Below, piece after piece: positions 14,366 through 24,510 of a stretch of DNA of 25,839 bases (positions are counted from its first letter, which is position 1; every line of letters starts with the position of its first letter). This DNA comes from a virus. A program made the position numbers and the translations under genes. The notes under the pieces were generated by a model. That model was not told where the DNA came from. It saw only the letters and a program-made list of their open reading frames with translations, and searched no databases. The stretch lies in the IMG/VR virus record IMGVR_UViG_3300037963_003073, positions 13,047-38,885 of that record; one strand, 5' to 3'.

Positions 14366-15088
14366 ATGGTAAGCGTAGATACAGTATATCAAAAAGTTTT
14401 AGCTTTAGCTAATAAAGAACAAAGAGGTTATATAACACCTCAAGATTTTAATCTATTTGCTAACCAGGCTCAAATGGAAATATTTGAACAATATTTTTAC
14501 GATATTAATCTAGCTAGAAAAAGTCAAGGTAACGATACAGTTTATGCCGATGTTGACGATATGTTAGAGGAAAAGTTACAAACGTTTGAAAAGGTAGATG
14601 GTCCTATTGATATTTCAAACTATATTGGAGTTGGTAATGGTGGTGTTAACAAAAGAGTTCCTAGTTATATATATAGAATACATAGAGTTGAATACCAGAA
14701 CAATAGCTGTGAGATATTAAATACAAAAGATTTTAATGATGTAAGGCATGGTGGACCATTATTAAAACCGACTAATAATAGACCTATAGTCAACATAAGA
14801 AACAATCAAATAAGATGTGTTGCGGGTGATAATCTTCCTGTAACACCAACAGGTATTTTTTATTTTAAAATACCAGAAAAAGTTAATTGGACTTACGTTG
14901 TTATAAACAAAAAAGCAATGTATAGTGCAAATTCTTCAACTCAAGACTTCGAATTACATCCTTCAGAAGAAAACAACATTATAAACAAAATATTAACGTT
15001 AGCTGGGTTATCAAACCAACAACCAGATATAATGAGAGCTGGTCAAGGTATGGAAGCGATGACAAAACAGCAACAACCTAAAATATAA
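14366..15088 (+). CDS. Probable neck/connector structural protein
   Basis: The 240-aa protein begins VYQKVLALANKEQRGYITPQDFNLFANQAQMEIFEQYFYD (about 7-46), a helical opening common to a family of unnamed phage proteins found between capsid and tail genes. The centre is strand-rich with YIYRIHRVEY (about 101-110), and the end is Gln-rich. In short-tailed phages this interval encodes head-tail adaptor and head-completion proteins, so such a role is likely. It may form a ring under the portal, together with the next gene, which starts three bases later. The assignment rests on order and pattern only. Confidence 0.65.
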   Translation: MVSVDTVYQKVLALANKEQRGYITPQDFNLFANQAQMEIFEQYFYDINLARKSQGNDTVYADVDDMLEEKLQTFEKVDGPIDISNYIGVGNGGVNKRVPSYIYRIHRVEYQNNSCEILNTKDFNDVRHGGPLLKPTNNRPIVNIRNNQIRCVAGDNLPVTPTGIFYFKIPEKVNWTYVVINKKAMYSANSSTQDFELHPSEENNIINKILTLAGLSNQQPDIMRAGQGMEAMTKQQQPKI

Positions 15089-15091
15089 TAA

Positions 15092-15973
15092 ATGTCATTA
15101 TTAAGTAATCAAACTTCAGCTCAATACTACGGTAATTCTGATTTATACGGCGAATATCAATTTGTTAGTCTTACAGACATAATAGATCAGTTTATGTTTA
15201 TATACGTTGGTGAAGATAAAATAATATCAAAAGCAAGTAGAGTAGACGTCGCTTTTCATGCTCAAAGAGGTTTAGCTGAAATGTCTTTTGATACGTTTAA
15301 ATCTACTAAAGCTTTAGAAATAGTAGTCCCTTCAACACTTCAGATGATTTTACCACAAGACTATGTTAACTATGTTAAGCTTAGTTGGGTTGATAACTCT
15401 GGTATAATGCATATTTTGTATCCAGCTTCTAAAACATCAAACCCTACAAAACCAACACAAGATTCTGATGGTAATTATACTTTTAATGGTAGTGATGGTA
15501 CTCTGCTAACTGATTCGCAATCTACTACCTGGACAGACTACAAGTCTTCTATACCTTCAGAAAATGAAAATGACGATTACAAAGATGATATTTATTGGCC
15601 TATTGATGGTAATAGATACGGTTTAGACCCTCAACATGCTCAAGTAAATGGCTCTTTTTATATAGACGAAAATGCAGGAAAAATTCATTTTAGTTCTAAT
15701 ATTAACGGAAAAACTGTGATATTAAATTATATAAGTGATAGCCTAGGAACTGAAGACGAAATGAAAGTACATAAGTTTGCTGAAGAAGCAATGTATAAAT
15801 GGATTTCTTGTGCTATTATATCAGGAAAATCTAACATACCTGAATATCAAGTAAATAGGTTTAAGAAAGAAAAGTTTGCTGCAGTTAGAACTGCAAAATT
15901 AAGATTATCTAATTTAAAACTAGAAGAGTTAACTCAAATTTTAAGAGGTAAATCGAAACACATAAAACACTAG
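15092..15973 (+). CDS. Probable head-to-tail adaptor (gp11/gp4-like ring), putative
   Basis: The 293-aa protein has a helical opening VSLTDIIDQFMFIYVGEDKII (about 25-45), then VDVAFHAQRGLAEMSFDTFK (about 51-70) and a strand run EIVVPSTLQMILPQDYVNYVKLSWVD (about 76-101), a Ser/Thr/Asp-rich variable insert (about 115-180), and C-terminal helices (KVHKFAEEAMYKWISCAI and following) ending in a basic tail. A helical bundle with an inserted beta part is the plan of podovirus adaptor (T7 gp11-like) rings, and 'HAQRGLAE' is familiar from that context. It sits between the 240-aa protein and the giant hub. The role is inference; no direct homology was computed. Confidence 0.65.
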   Translation: MSLLSNQTSAQYYGNSDLYGEYQFVSLTDIIDQFMFIYVGEDKIISKASRVDVAFHAQRGLAEMSFDTFKSTKALEIVVPSTLQMILPQDYVNYVKLSWVDNSGIMHILYPASKTSNPTKPTQDSDGNYTFNGSDGTLLTDSQSTTWTDYKSSIPSENENDDYKDDIYWPIDGNRYGLDPQHAQVNGSFYIDENAGKIHFSSNINGKTVILNYISDSLGTEDEMKVHKFAEEAMYKWISCAIISGKSNIPEYQVNRFKKEKFAAVRTAKLRLSNLKLEELTQILRGKSKHIKH

Positions 15974-15976
15974 TAC

Positions 15977-18900
15977 ATGCCAGAATTTAAGCATAATTTT
16001 ACCGGTGGTAAGATGAATAAAGACGTTAATCAACGTCTTGTTCCAAAAGGAGAATATAGAAACGCAATGAACATACAGGTGTCAACTTCAGAAGAGTCTG
16101 ACGTTGGTACTGTTCAAAATATATTGGGTAATTCTCTTGTGCAAAATTTAAACATAAATAATAATTCTAAATGTATTGGTAGTGTTGCTGATGAAAAAAA
16201 TGATGCTCTTTATTGGTTTGTTTCAGAGCCGCCTGCTATTTTTAGTTTTAACACAAGTTATTCAAGAGATATAATTTTTGAATTAAAAAACGGTCAAGTA
16301 AAACATGTTGTTGTTGATATTAAAAATTTAAGTGTACCTATTTACAGTTTACAAGCCCCTGCATCTGGTAATTTATTGATAAATGATCAACAAAATTTTA
16401 ACAATTTAAACGTTGGAGACACGTTTCAGATTTATCAATTTATAAATGGTGTTGGTCAAAATATAAGCGGTAACGATACATACACAATATTAAGTACGGA
16501 TCCTGGAAATTTAACTGTTAATATAGGTGATTACACAGAAACATCTTGGGCAAATATTCAAACGCAAGGTCCTGGCGAACTTCAAATAGTTTTAACTTCT
16601 GAAAACAATGTACTAAACTTTCAAGGTAATATAATAACAGGAATTAACATTATAGATGATATGTTATTCTGGACAGATAATTATTCTGAGCCTAAAAAAA
16701 TAAACATACCAAGAAGTATAGAGGGTACAAATCCAAACGGCCAAATACAAACACGTTTAATAAACGAAGAAAGAAACATAGATTATAACGATGCTATTAA
16801 TCTTCAAGAAAAACACGTAACAGTTATACGTAAAGGCCCAAATAAAGCTCCAACTATAAGTAGCGTAACTAGTTTTAGAGATGGAGATATATTTGGAAAC
16901 ATTACTAATTCAGTAGGTATATTCAGTTCTAACGGAACTCAACCCCTACCAGTTGGTCATGAAAAGTGGATTGCTATTAACGGTGACTTAAACTATGAAC
17001 CTGGAGACATTTTAAGATTTTCTAGTAATCCTCAGCAACTTGCGCCAGAATACTTTGAGATAAGAGCTACTGTTTTACAAATAGAACAAGGTCCTTATAG
17101 TATTGGTGCTTTTAATTCTAGTTCAGGTCAAACAGCAGTAAAGATTGAAATAGAATCAATGTCAGCCGACGGTTTAACAACTTCTATTAATCCTTTGATA
17201 AGTGATTGGAGTGTTGGTTTAGAAGAGATTGGCAAAACTTTGTTTGAGCAAAAGCTACCAAGATTTTCTACTAGATATAGATATATAGATGGAGAATATT
17301 CTAACATAGGTCCTTTTACTGAAGTAGTTTTTATACCTGGTAATTTTAGATACCATCCTAGAGAAGCTTACAATACTGGTATGGTAAATAGATTAAGGGA
17401 TTTAACAATACAAGATTTTATTCCTAACGATATACCAGAAGATGTAGTTCAAGTAGATATTCTTTATAAAAACGAAGTAAGTCCTAATATTTATGTTGTA
17501 GAAACTATTTCAAGGCAAGATACTTTAGACTCTAACAATGAAAATGCTTGGACAAGACAAGGTTCTTCTGCAGGGTTAAGAGGTTCTTATAAAATTTCTT
17601 CAGAAAATATATATGCTACATTACCTGAAAATCAACTTTTAAGATCTTGGGATAATGTGCCTAGAAAAGCGCTAGCTCAAGAAGTAACAGGAAATAGAAT
17701 AGTATATGGAAATTATACGCAGAACTATAATATAAAAGAAGAAAATTCTAACGAAGTTATAAAGCCAAGTATAAGAACAGTTATTGGTGGTAGAGTAAAT
17801 GAAGATGATAGTAACATAGGTAAAAAGTCTATAAAATCAATGAGAACCTATGATATTGGACTTGTTTGGGGAGATAAGTACGGTAGAGAAACTCCTATAA
17901 TAACACCTAGTTCTGGTTCAACAATAGTTCCTAAAGCACGCTCTACAAGAGCTAACATGCTTAATGTTGAGGTTAGTGATAAACATCCAGATTGGGCTGA
18001 TTATTACAAGATATTTGTAAAAGAAACTTCAAATGAGTATTACAATTTAGCTATGGATAGGCTTTATGACGCTGAAGATGGTAACGTTTGGATTTCTTTT
18101 CCTTCTATAGATAGAAATAAAGTAGATGAAGATACTTATATAATATTAAAAAAAGGTATAGACACTGAAGATGCTATTGTAGAAGAAGCAAGATACAAAA
18201 TAGTAGCTATAGAAAATGAAGCGCCAGAATATATAAAGACATCTTACGATTTATTAGCTCAATCAGTTGATGATGCCGGTGCTGTAATTCATTCTGCTGA
18301 ACTATATGGTGGAAATGATCCTACTGCAGCTGCAACTTTAGGTGATTCAGGTTTACCAAGTAGCGGTCAAAGTGCTCCTATACCAGGCGCTAAAAGCTTT
18401 AGTATAGATATAGAAAGATGGACTAGTGAGTGGTTTGCTGGAAACGCTGCTACTAACACACCATCTAACATGGGTCTTCCAAGATTAGATAAGTTATTTA
18501 CTGATTTAAAGTTAGGCGCAGAAGAAATGTGGGTTGATTTTATTAGAGCTGATGATGATGACTTAGCAAACCCAGTTCATGGTACTAGTGGTAGATATAG
18601 AATAACACAATTATTGTTAGATGATCCTGATCAAGATTTTAGTAATTCAACTCACTACGAAATAAAAATACATAGACCAATAGCTATAGAAGATGGATTT
18701 ATAACTGAAGATTTAAATGTAGGAAATGATTTTGTAAGAGTTCGTTTTTGGAAAAAATCAATTGAAAACTTACCACAATTTGATGGTAGATTTTTTGTTA
18801 AAATACTTAGAGATAATATTGTTGATGAAAAGCTAGTTAACTATGTTACAACCGTAAGAAATTGGACAATAACCTCTTCAACCACATTTCATAGAATTAA

Positions 18901-21900
18901 AGACAGTTCTTTAAATCAAAGTGATCCATTGTCTTTTTATCAACTTTACCAACCTCTTAATAGCTATCCAACTTCACCAACATCAACAGGTAATAATCCA
19001 CCTATAAACAACAGTAGCTCAACAAGATCAGCTAGTGATTGGGCTACACTTTTAAAGTTTGGCGGTACTCAATTAACTTCTAAATGGTTTATTGATGGAG
19101 CTTCATTTGCTAGTGTTATGCCAGGGACAAGTAGAGATATTAATGCTATTAACGATACTCAAAATATAGGTAATAGCGTTATAGAAACTTGTGATACTAC
19201 TAGTACTATTAATTATACTTTTAATGGTACTGGAAATTGCGTAGAAGCAGCGCCAACTACTGGTTCAGAAAATACTGGTAATGGTTTGTCAAGAGCTGTT
19301 TTAGGTATGAAAGGTGTTCATGATTCAGGTGGTAATCATTATTTTGATTTTGCTTATTCTGTTATAGGTCCAAACACAAGTGGTAGTCAAACAAATTTTA
19401 CTGTAGGTGAAGATGATGGTAATAATCCTACTAACTCTTTCACAGATCAAGAAGAACAAATTGTCAGTAGACTCGGTGTTAATGAGCGTTTTAAAATCGA
19501 GGGAGATCCTACTATTTATAGAATACTTGGCGTTCAAAAAAGACGTTTATTTAATTTTAGAGGAGTACCAACTACGCCTGCTCCTGAAAGGGAGAATTGT
19601 ACTGTTCCTTGTCCAACTTACAACTCTAACTGTGATTTTCAAGGGTGTAACGATGGGCAGTATGATGAGTGTTGTGATTGTCCAAATCAATTTGTAACAT
19701 ACAACGATTATTTTGTTGCTAGTAATTATTACTCGCAAGAAGATCAAATGCACGCTAATTACAATAGAAGAAAGACTTATAGAATACAATACGAAGTTGA
19801 TCAGCTTTCTTTACCAAATCCAGATATTACAGTTGCTCAAAACGGATGGTCAGAAACTCTTCCAGACAATCCTGCTTTTGCTAGTGTTTACGCTTCTGGT
19901 GTAGATTCTTCAAGTAGTACTACAGCAACAATACAGTTTGTTTCTCAGTTTGATTCTGACTTACCAAATCTAATAAGTAATAATCCAGCTATATTTGAGA
20001 CAGAACCTAAAGAAGATGTAGATTTAGATATATACTACGAGGCTACTGGAAGTATACCTACAAGAATAAACGTAAACAATAGAGAGTTATATATACCTAT
20101 TGGAGCTACATTAGAATTTGCTCAAGAATTACAAGCGGCAATACCAAGTGGTATTTTTGTTACGCAATGGCAAGGTTTAAACTCAGTTATTCTATCTACT
20201 TCTTTAAGCTCTTTAGATTTTCAAGCAATTGAGCAAATGTACCCTGAGATTAAGTTCGTTAGAGACGATGGCAGTTATTTAGAAGTAACAATTACTGGCT
20301 CGTTATCTTCTGGTAGCGTTGTTTATGGATTAACATTTAACCCATTAAATTTTGGTAAAATTGGATTAAATTGGTTTAACTGTTGGTCTTTTAATAATGG
20401 TGTTGAGTCTAATAGAATAGGAGATACTTATAATAAACCATACATAGTAAATGGTGTTAAAGCGTCTAGCGTTATAATAGGTGATTACGAAGAAGAAGAA
20501 AGAACAAATGGTTTAATATACTCTGGTATATATAATCCAAATAGCAATACAAACAATTTAAACCAATTTATAACAGCTGAAAAAATAACAAAAGATATTA
20601 ATCCAACTTACGGTAGTATTCAAAAACTATATTCTAGATCTACTGCTGATGGTGATTTAATTACTCTTTGTGAAGATAGAGTTTTAAAAATACTAGCAAA
20701 TAAAGACGCTGTATTTAACGCTGATGGTAACACACAGTTAACAGCTACAAATAAAGTTTTAGGTCAAGCTATACCTTATGCTGGTGATTATGGTATATCT
20801 AAAAATCCAGAATCTTTTGCTGCTGAATCTTATAGAGCTTACTTTTCTGATAAAGTTAGAGGAACTATATTGAGATTATCAAAGGACGGTTTAACACCAA
20901 TATCATTTTTTGGTATGAAAGATTGGTTTAGAGATAATCTAAAACTTGGTGATAATATTATTGGTAGTTACGATGATAGAAAAGACGAATACAATGTTAC
21001 TATAAAAGGTGGTGTTATTGATAAAACAGTTACATTTAAAGAAGATGTAAAAGGTTGGGTTAGTTTTAAATCGTTTACACCAGAAAACGCTATTAGTTGT
21101 GCTAATGAATATTATACGTTTAAAGATGGTTCAGCTTGGAAACACCACGATGAAACCGCTAACAGAAATACTTTTTATAGCGAAAACCTTGTACCATCAA
21201 CTTTAGAGGTTGTATTTAATGAAATACCTGGTAGTGTTAAATCTTTTAAAACAATAAACTACGAAGGCTCTCAAGCTAAAGTTACTTCAAAAGATGAAAA
21301 TGGTGTAACGCTAGTAGATGGTGAGTACTTTAATTTAACAGAAGAAAAAGGTTGGTATGTTCAAGATATTGTTACTAACTTAGAACAAGGCGGTATAACT
21401 GAATTTATTAAAAAAGAAGGCAAATGGTTTGGTTATGTTACGGGTAATGACGTTACTTATACGGTTGACGGTGATATATCTGGAAATTACGATACAGAAG
21501 ATTTTAGTATACAAGGTATAGGCGTTGTATCTAGCGTAGTTAGTAGCATTGTTTATGGTTGTACAGATCCAACCATGTACAATTATAATGACTCAGCAAC
21601 AAATGATGATGGTAGTTGCCTTCCTCATATTTATGGTTGTACAGATAGTACTTCTGACAATTATAATAGCTCTGCTACTACAGATGATGGTAGTTGTGTT
21701 TGGTACGGATGTACGCAAGGACCTCTTGCTGACTGGACTACTGAATTATCTGGAACGTCAACATTAAACTATAATCCTATTGCTACTGTGGATGATGGAA
21801 GTTGTATTCCAGCTATATATGGCTGTACTATTTCTGGTAACTTTAATTACGATCCTTTAGCAAACTTTGGTTCTAGTTACTTGAGCGATGGAACTCTTTG

Positions 21901-24508
21901 TGGCTACGTTAACTGTATGTGTATTCCATTTATATATGGTTGTACAGATCCAAATGCAAGTAATTACTTCTCACCTAACAGTCCTGACGATGCTATAAAC
22001 ACAGATGATGGATCTTGTCTTTATTCTGGATGTACTGATCCTTTAGCAGAAAACTATAGCTTTATGGGTTCTACTGTTGATAGTAATAACGGTAGTTTTT
22101 CTTATCTAAACGGTACTGCTGTTGATGATGGGTCTTGTACTTATATCGGTGGATGTATGGATTCAACTGCATGTAATTATGATGCTACAGCAACTCAAGA
22201 CGATGGGTCTTGCTACTATTGTGGTGACACAAACGCTGTTAATTATGACGCACCATTTTCTGATGCTAGCTGTACTTCTAATTGCGTTTACTGTGAACCA
22301 CCAACAAGTCTTATGGTGTTATCAAATACTACATCTGATGCAAATTTAAACAATGGAACAGTTACTTTACAATGGCCAGTTTCACCAACGGCTAGCGAAT
22401 ATTATATTTATGCTAACAACTCTCCAATTGCTGGGCCAATATTACCTTCTGGAAATAATATAGAAACGTATACTGTTACAGGTTTAGCTACAGGTACTTA
22501 CAACTTTATGATATTTAACCTTTGCGTTTCAACACAAGGTGCTACTTTAATTAGCTATGACATAACAGGTCCAATATCTGGTCCAACCGCTACATCAACA
22601 ATAACATCAACACCAATACCTGGTTGTACAGATAATACTGGCGTTAACAATAATATAGGAGCTTGGGGTGCTTGTAATTATAATCCGGCAGCTACAGTAG
22701 ATGATGGAAGTTGTGTTTACGATATATGTATTGGTTGTACAGATCCTTCTTATTTAGAATACTGTGGAGATTGTTGGGATCCTGTTAATTTAGTTGCTGT
22801 AGCTAGTGGAGGAAACCCTTGGGTTGCTGATGATGGAAGTTGCTCAACTATTGTTGTAAATGGTTGTACTGATTCAAACGCGTTTAACTACGATCCAAAC
22901 GCAAATGTTGATGATGGTAGTTGTATAGCAGTAGTTTTAGGCTGTACAGACTCTACGTTAAATTACAATGGAACTTACGCTGCGTCAAACTACGATCCTT
23001 TAGCCAACACAGATGACGGAAGTTGTTTACCATACAACTGCCCATTTGGACCTAATGTAATCTTAACAGGTAATGATAGTATTCAGGTTAGCTTTGGTAT
23101 TGGTAACACGCCGTTTAGCGGTAATATTAACCCTGGTGGTTTTCCAAACGATTTTACTTTAGGTTTAATAGTATCTGACAACAACAATAACGCTATATTT
23201 GCAGACGCTAATTTAGGTGGTTTTAGCACTATTAATAATACTATATTTAGTAATATAAATCCATCTTTAGTTAGTTCTTGGACTCAAGGGCAAACTTCTA
23301 TAACTGTAATATTTACTGTTAATTCTAACAATGGGACTTGCTCTATTTCTCAAACTGAAACTTTCAGTGTTGGGTGTTTAGATACAAACGCTGATAACAG
23401 TGGTACTTATGATCTTGAAGATAATACTCAGTGTATTTACACTGGTTGTATGGACGCCACAATGAATCCTGACGGAAATCAGTTTGCCGCGGACAATTAC
23501 GATCCAAACGCTAACGTTCCTTGTAATGATGGTACTGGAGATAATAGTTGCTGTGTTTATACTGGTACTCCATCAACCTATTTAACACCTACAGTAACGT
23601 CTAGTTCATCGCCTATTCGTTATACAATACTACAGCTTACAGTTGATTATCTAAACACGCCTTATAGTGATGTTCAAACTAACGTTGTGTCTCTTGGTAC
23701 TGGAACTAATACGCAGGTTTATTCTGGAACAATTTATACTAGTTGGAACCAAACAAACATGAGTAATCCTAGTGGTACAGAAAATTTACCTTCTCCTCTA
23801 TTTCAAGGTGACTGGACGCCGTATATAAATAACAACGGTGCTTATGGTCTTAATAGTGGTGATTTAACAGTTACAATTAGTAGCACTTGGACAGGCACTA
23901 TAGATAATGCTTCTCAAAACAACACGATTACAACAAACGTTCAAGAGACTCACGTTTATACTGCTGGTTGTAAAAACGGTGATAGTAGTCACATAAATTA
24001 CGATCCAAACTTAGATTTTCATATAGACAATAGTTGTGTTGATAGTAATCCAGGTTGTATGTCCCCTACAGCAACTAATTATAATTCTGCGTTTAACCAA
24101 GATTGTACTGCTACTGGAAGTACTAATGCTACAGACTGTTGCTGTTATACTTGCGACACACCTACGTTTGAAACAAGCTTTTTAGCTGTTAATGCTTCGG
24201 CAACTAACTCTAGTGGTAATGTTTATGCTACTCAAATCACGTTTAGCTTTGCAGCAGTTTCTACAGCCGCCTCTTATACTATCACTGTAACGGATGCTAG
24301 TGGAATCTCCTTAACCATCAATAACTTTGTACCTACCTCTATAAGCAATGGTGTTGCTAGCTACGTTTATTATAACAATGGTACAAATTGGTTCTTAGAT
24401 GAAAGCTCTTACACTTTTGAAATAATAGCTAACTGTGAAAATGGAGATGGAAACAGCTGTGGTAGTTCTACGTCAGATACTGAAAGTAACTTTACAATAA
24501 ATATTTAA
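15977..24508 (+). CDS. Giant tail hub/nozzle protein fused to Cys-Asp repeat adhesin region
   Basis: At 2843 aa this is the largest gene. N-terminal part (1-1850): FTGGKMNKDVNQRLVPKGEY (8-27) and VGTVQNILGN (43-52), motifs I associate with P22 gp10/T7 gp12-type nozzle or stabilisation proteins; beta-propeller-like strands include DEKNDALYWF (residues 72-81) and DDMLFWTDNYSEPKKINI (about 227-244). A Cys cluster (about 1208-1240) lies in the middle, and a conserved block with LGQAIPYAGDYGISKNPESFAAESYRAYFSD and GMKDWF begins near 1594. The C-terminal part (1860-2843) holds about 16 GCTD...DDGSC-like repeats broken by FN3/Ig-like segments at about 2107-2210, 2351-2465, 2528-2663 and 2729-2843. 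The likely role is a tail nozzle extended by a cell-surface-binding arm. No signal peptide or T9SS sorting domain is seen. Confidence 0.85.
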   Translation: MPEFKHNFTGGKMNKDVNQRLVPKGEYRNAMNIQVSTSEESDVGTVQNILGNSLVQNLNINNNSKCIGSVADEKNDALYWFVSEPPAIFSFNTSYSRDIIFELKNGQVKHVVVDIKNLSVPIYSLQAPASGNLLINDQQNFNNLNVGDTFQIYQFINGVGQNISGNDTYTILSTDPGNLTVNIGDYTETSWANIQTQGPGELQIVLTSENNVLNFQGNIITGINIIDDMLFWTDNYSEPKKINIPRSIEGTNPNGQIQTRLINEERNIDYNDAINLQEKHVTVIRKGPNKAPTISSVTSFRDGDIFGNITNSVGIFSSNGTQPLPVGHEKWIAINGDLNYEPGDILRFSSNPQQLAPEYFEIRATVLQIEQGPYSIGAFNSSSGQTAVKIEIESMSADGLTTSINPLISDWSVGLEEIGKTLFEQKLPRFSTRYRYIDGEYSNIGPFTEVVFIPGNFRYHPREAYNTGMVNRLRDLTIQDFIPNDIPEDVVQVDILYKNEVSPNIYVVETISRQDTLDSNNENAWTRQGSSAGLRGSYKISSENIYATLPENQLLRSWDNVPRKALAQEVTGNRIVYGNYTQNYNIKEENSNEVIKPSIRTVIGGRVNEDDSNIGKKSIKSMRTYDIGLVWGDKYGRETPIITPSSGSTIVPKARSTRANMLNVEVSDKHPDWADYYKIFVKETSNEYYNLAMDRLYDAEDGNVWISFPSIDRNKVDEDTYIILKKGIDTEDAIVEEARYKIVAIENEAPEYIKTSYDLLAQSVDDAGAVIHSAELYGGNDPTAAATLGDSGLPSSGQSAPIPGAKSFSIDIERWTSEWFAGNAATNTPSNMGLPRLDKLFTDLKLGAEEMWVDFIRADDDDLANPVHGTSGRYRITQLLLDDPDQDFSNSTHYEIKIHRPIAIEDGFITEDLNVGNDFVRVRFWKKSIENLPQFDGRFFVKILRDNIVDEKLVNYVTTVRNWTITSSTTFHRIKDSSLNQSDPLSFYQLYQPLNSYPTSPTSTGNNPPINNSSSTRSASDWATLLKFGGTQLTSKWFIDGASFASVMPGTSRDINAINDTQNIGNSVIETCDTTSTINYTFNGTGNCVEAAPTTGSENTGNGLSRAVLGMKGVHDSGGNHYFDFAYSVIGPNTSGSQTNFTVGEDDGNNPTNSFTDQEEQIVSRLGVNERFKIEGDPTIYRILGVQKRRLFNFRGVPTTPAPERENCTVPCPTYNSNCDFQGCNDGQYDECCDCPNQFVTYNDYFVASNYYSQEDQMHANYNRRKTYRIQYEVDQLSLPNPDITVAQNGWSETLPDNPAFASVYASGVDSSSSTTATIQFVSQFDSDLPNLISNNPAIFETEPKEDVDLDIYYEATGSIPTRINVNNRELYIPIGATLEFAQELQAAIPSGIFVTQWQGLNSVILSTSLSSLDFQAIEQMYPEIKFVRDDGSYLEVTITGSLSSGSVVYGLTFNPLNFGKIGLNWFNCWSFNNGVESNRIGDTYNKPYIVNGVKASSVIIGDYEEEERTNGLIYSGIYNPNSNTNNLNQFITAEKITKDINPTYGSIQKLYSRSTADGDLITLCEDRVLKILANKDAVFNADGNTQLTATNKVLGQAIPYAGDYGISKNPESFAAESYRAYFSDKVRGTILRLSKDGLTPISFFGMKDWFRDNLKLGDNIIGSYDDRKDEYNVTIKGGVIDKTVTFKEDVKGWVSFKSFTPENAISCANEYYTFKDGSAWKHHDETANRNTFYSENLVPSTLEVVFNEIPGSVKSFKTINYEGSQAKVTSKDENGVTLVDGEYFNLTEEKGWYVQDIVTNLEQGGITEFIKKEGKWFGYVTGNDVTYTVDGDISGNYDTEDFSIQGIGVVSSVVSSIVYGCTDPTMYNYNDSATNDDGSCLPHIYGCTDSTSDNYNSSATTDDGSCVWYGCTQGPLADWTTELSGTSTLNYNPIATVDDGSCIPAIYGCTISGNFNYDPLANFGSSYLSDGTLCGYVNCMCIPFIYGCTDPNASNYFSPNSPDDAINTDDGSCLYSGCTDPLAENYSFMGSTVDSNNGSFSYLNGTAVDDGSCTYIGGCMDSTACNYDATATQDDGSCYYCGDTNAVNYDAPFSDASCTSNCVYCEPPTSLMVLSNTTSDANLNNGTVTLQWPVSPTASEYYIYANNSPIAGPILPSGNNIETYTVTGLATGTYNFMIFNLCVSTQGATLISYDITGPISGPTATSTITSTPIPGCTDNTGVNNNIGAWGACNYNPAATVDDGSCVYDICIGCTDPSYLEYCGDCWDPVNLVAVASGGNPWVADDGSCSTIVVNGCTDSNAFNYDPNANVDDGSCIAVVLGCTDSTLNYNGTYAASNYDPLANTDDGSCLPYNCPFGPNVILTGNDSIQVSFGIGNTPFSGNINPGGFPNDFTLGLIVSDNNNNAIFADANLGGFSTINNTIFSNINPSLVSSWTQGQTSITVIFTVNSNNGTCSISQTETFSVGCLDTNADNSGTYDLEDNTQCIYTGCMDATMNPDGNQFAADNYDPNANVPCNDGTGDNSCCVYTGTPSTYLTPTVTSSSSPIRYTILQLTVDYLNTPYSDVQTNVVSLGTGTNTQVYSGTIYTSWNQTNMSNPSGTENLPSPLFQGDWTPYINNNGAYGLNSGDLTVTISSTWTGTIDNASQNNTITTNVQETHVYTAGCKNGDSSHINYDPNLDFHIDNSCVDSNPGCMSPTATNYNSAFNQDCTATGSTNATDCCCYTCDTPTFETSFLAVNASATNSSGNVYATQITFSFAAVSTAASYTITVTDASGISLTINNFVPTSISNGVASYVYYNNGTNWFLDESSYTFEIIANCENGDGNSCGSSTSDTESNFTINI
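21554..24160 (+). repeat. Cys-Asp repeat array (GCTD...NY...DDGSC), about 16 units
   Basis: Degenerate protein repeats of about 21-38 residues with the consensus G-C-T-D-x(2)-A-x-N-Y-[ND]-x(2)-A-x(2)-D-D-G-S-C. Ten units end in exact DDGSC; others are degenerate (one lost the final motif, several have Cys-Cys ends). At DNA level the recurring piece is GATGATGG followed by AGTTG or similar. Units run 1860-2105, 2216-2350, 2466-2526 and 2664-2728 by residue, with globular segments between. The acidic pairs suggest Ca2+ binding as in thrombospondin type 3-like repeats (inference), and each unit's two Cys may form a disulfide. Confidence 0.88.
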
Positions 24509-24510
24509 AT

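Noticed and set aside
19325-19904. Several 60-100-codon frames on both strands within the hub gene
   Set aside because: They lie within a 2843-codon frame that has consistent protein features; these are chance shadows in AT-rich DNA.
22295-22620. Phage Ig-like domain as a separate gene
   Set aside because: The FN3-like segment is in the same uninterrupted frame as the Cys-Asp repeats, with no stop or start signal between them.
21554-24160. Diversity-generating retroelement or CRISPR-like array in the repeats
   Set aside because: No reverse transcriptase or template repeat is visible, the repeats are in-frame protein units of uneven length, and there are no uniform spacers.
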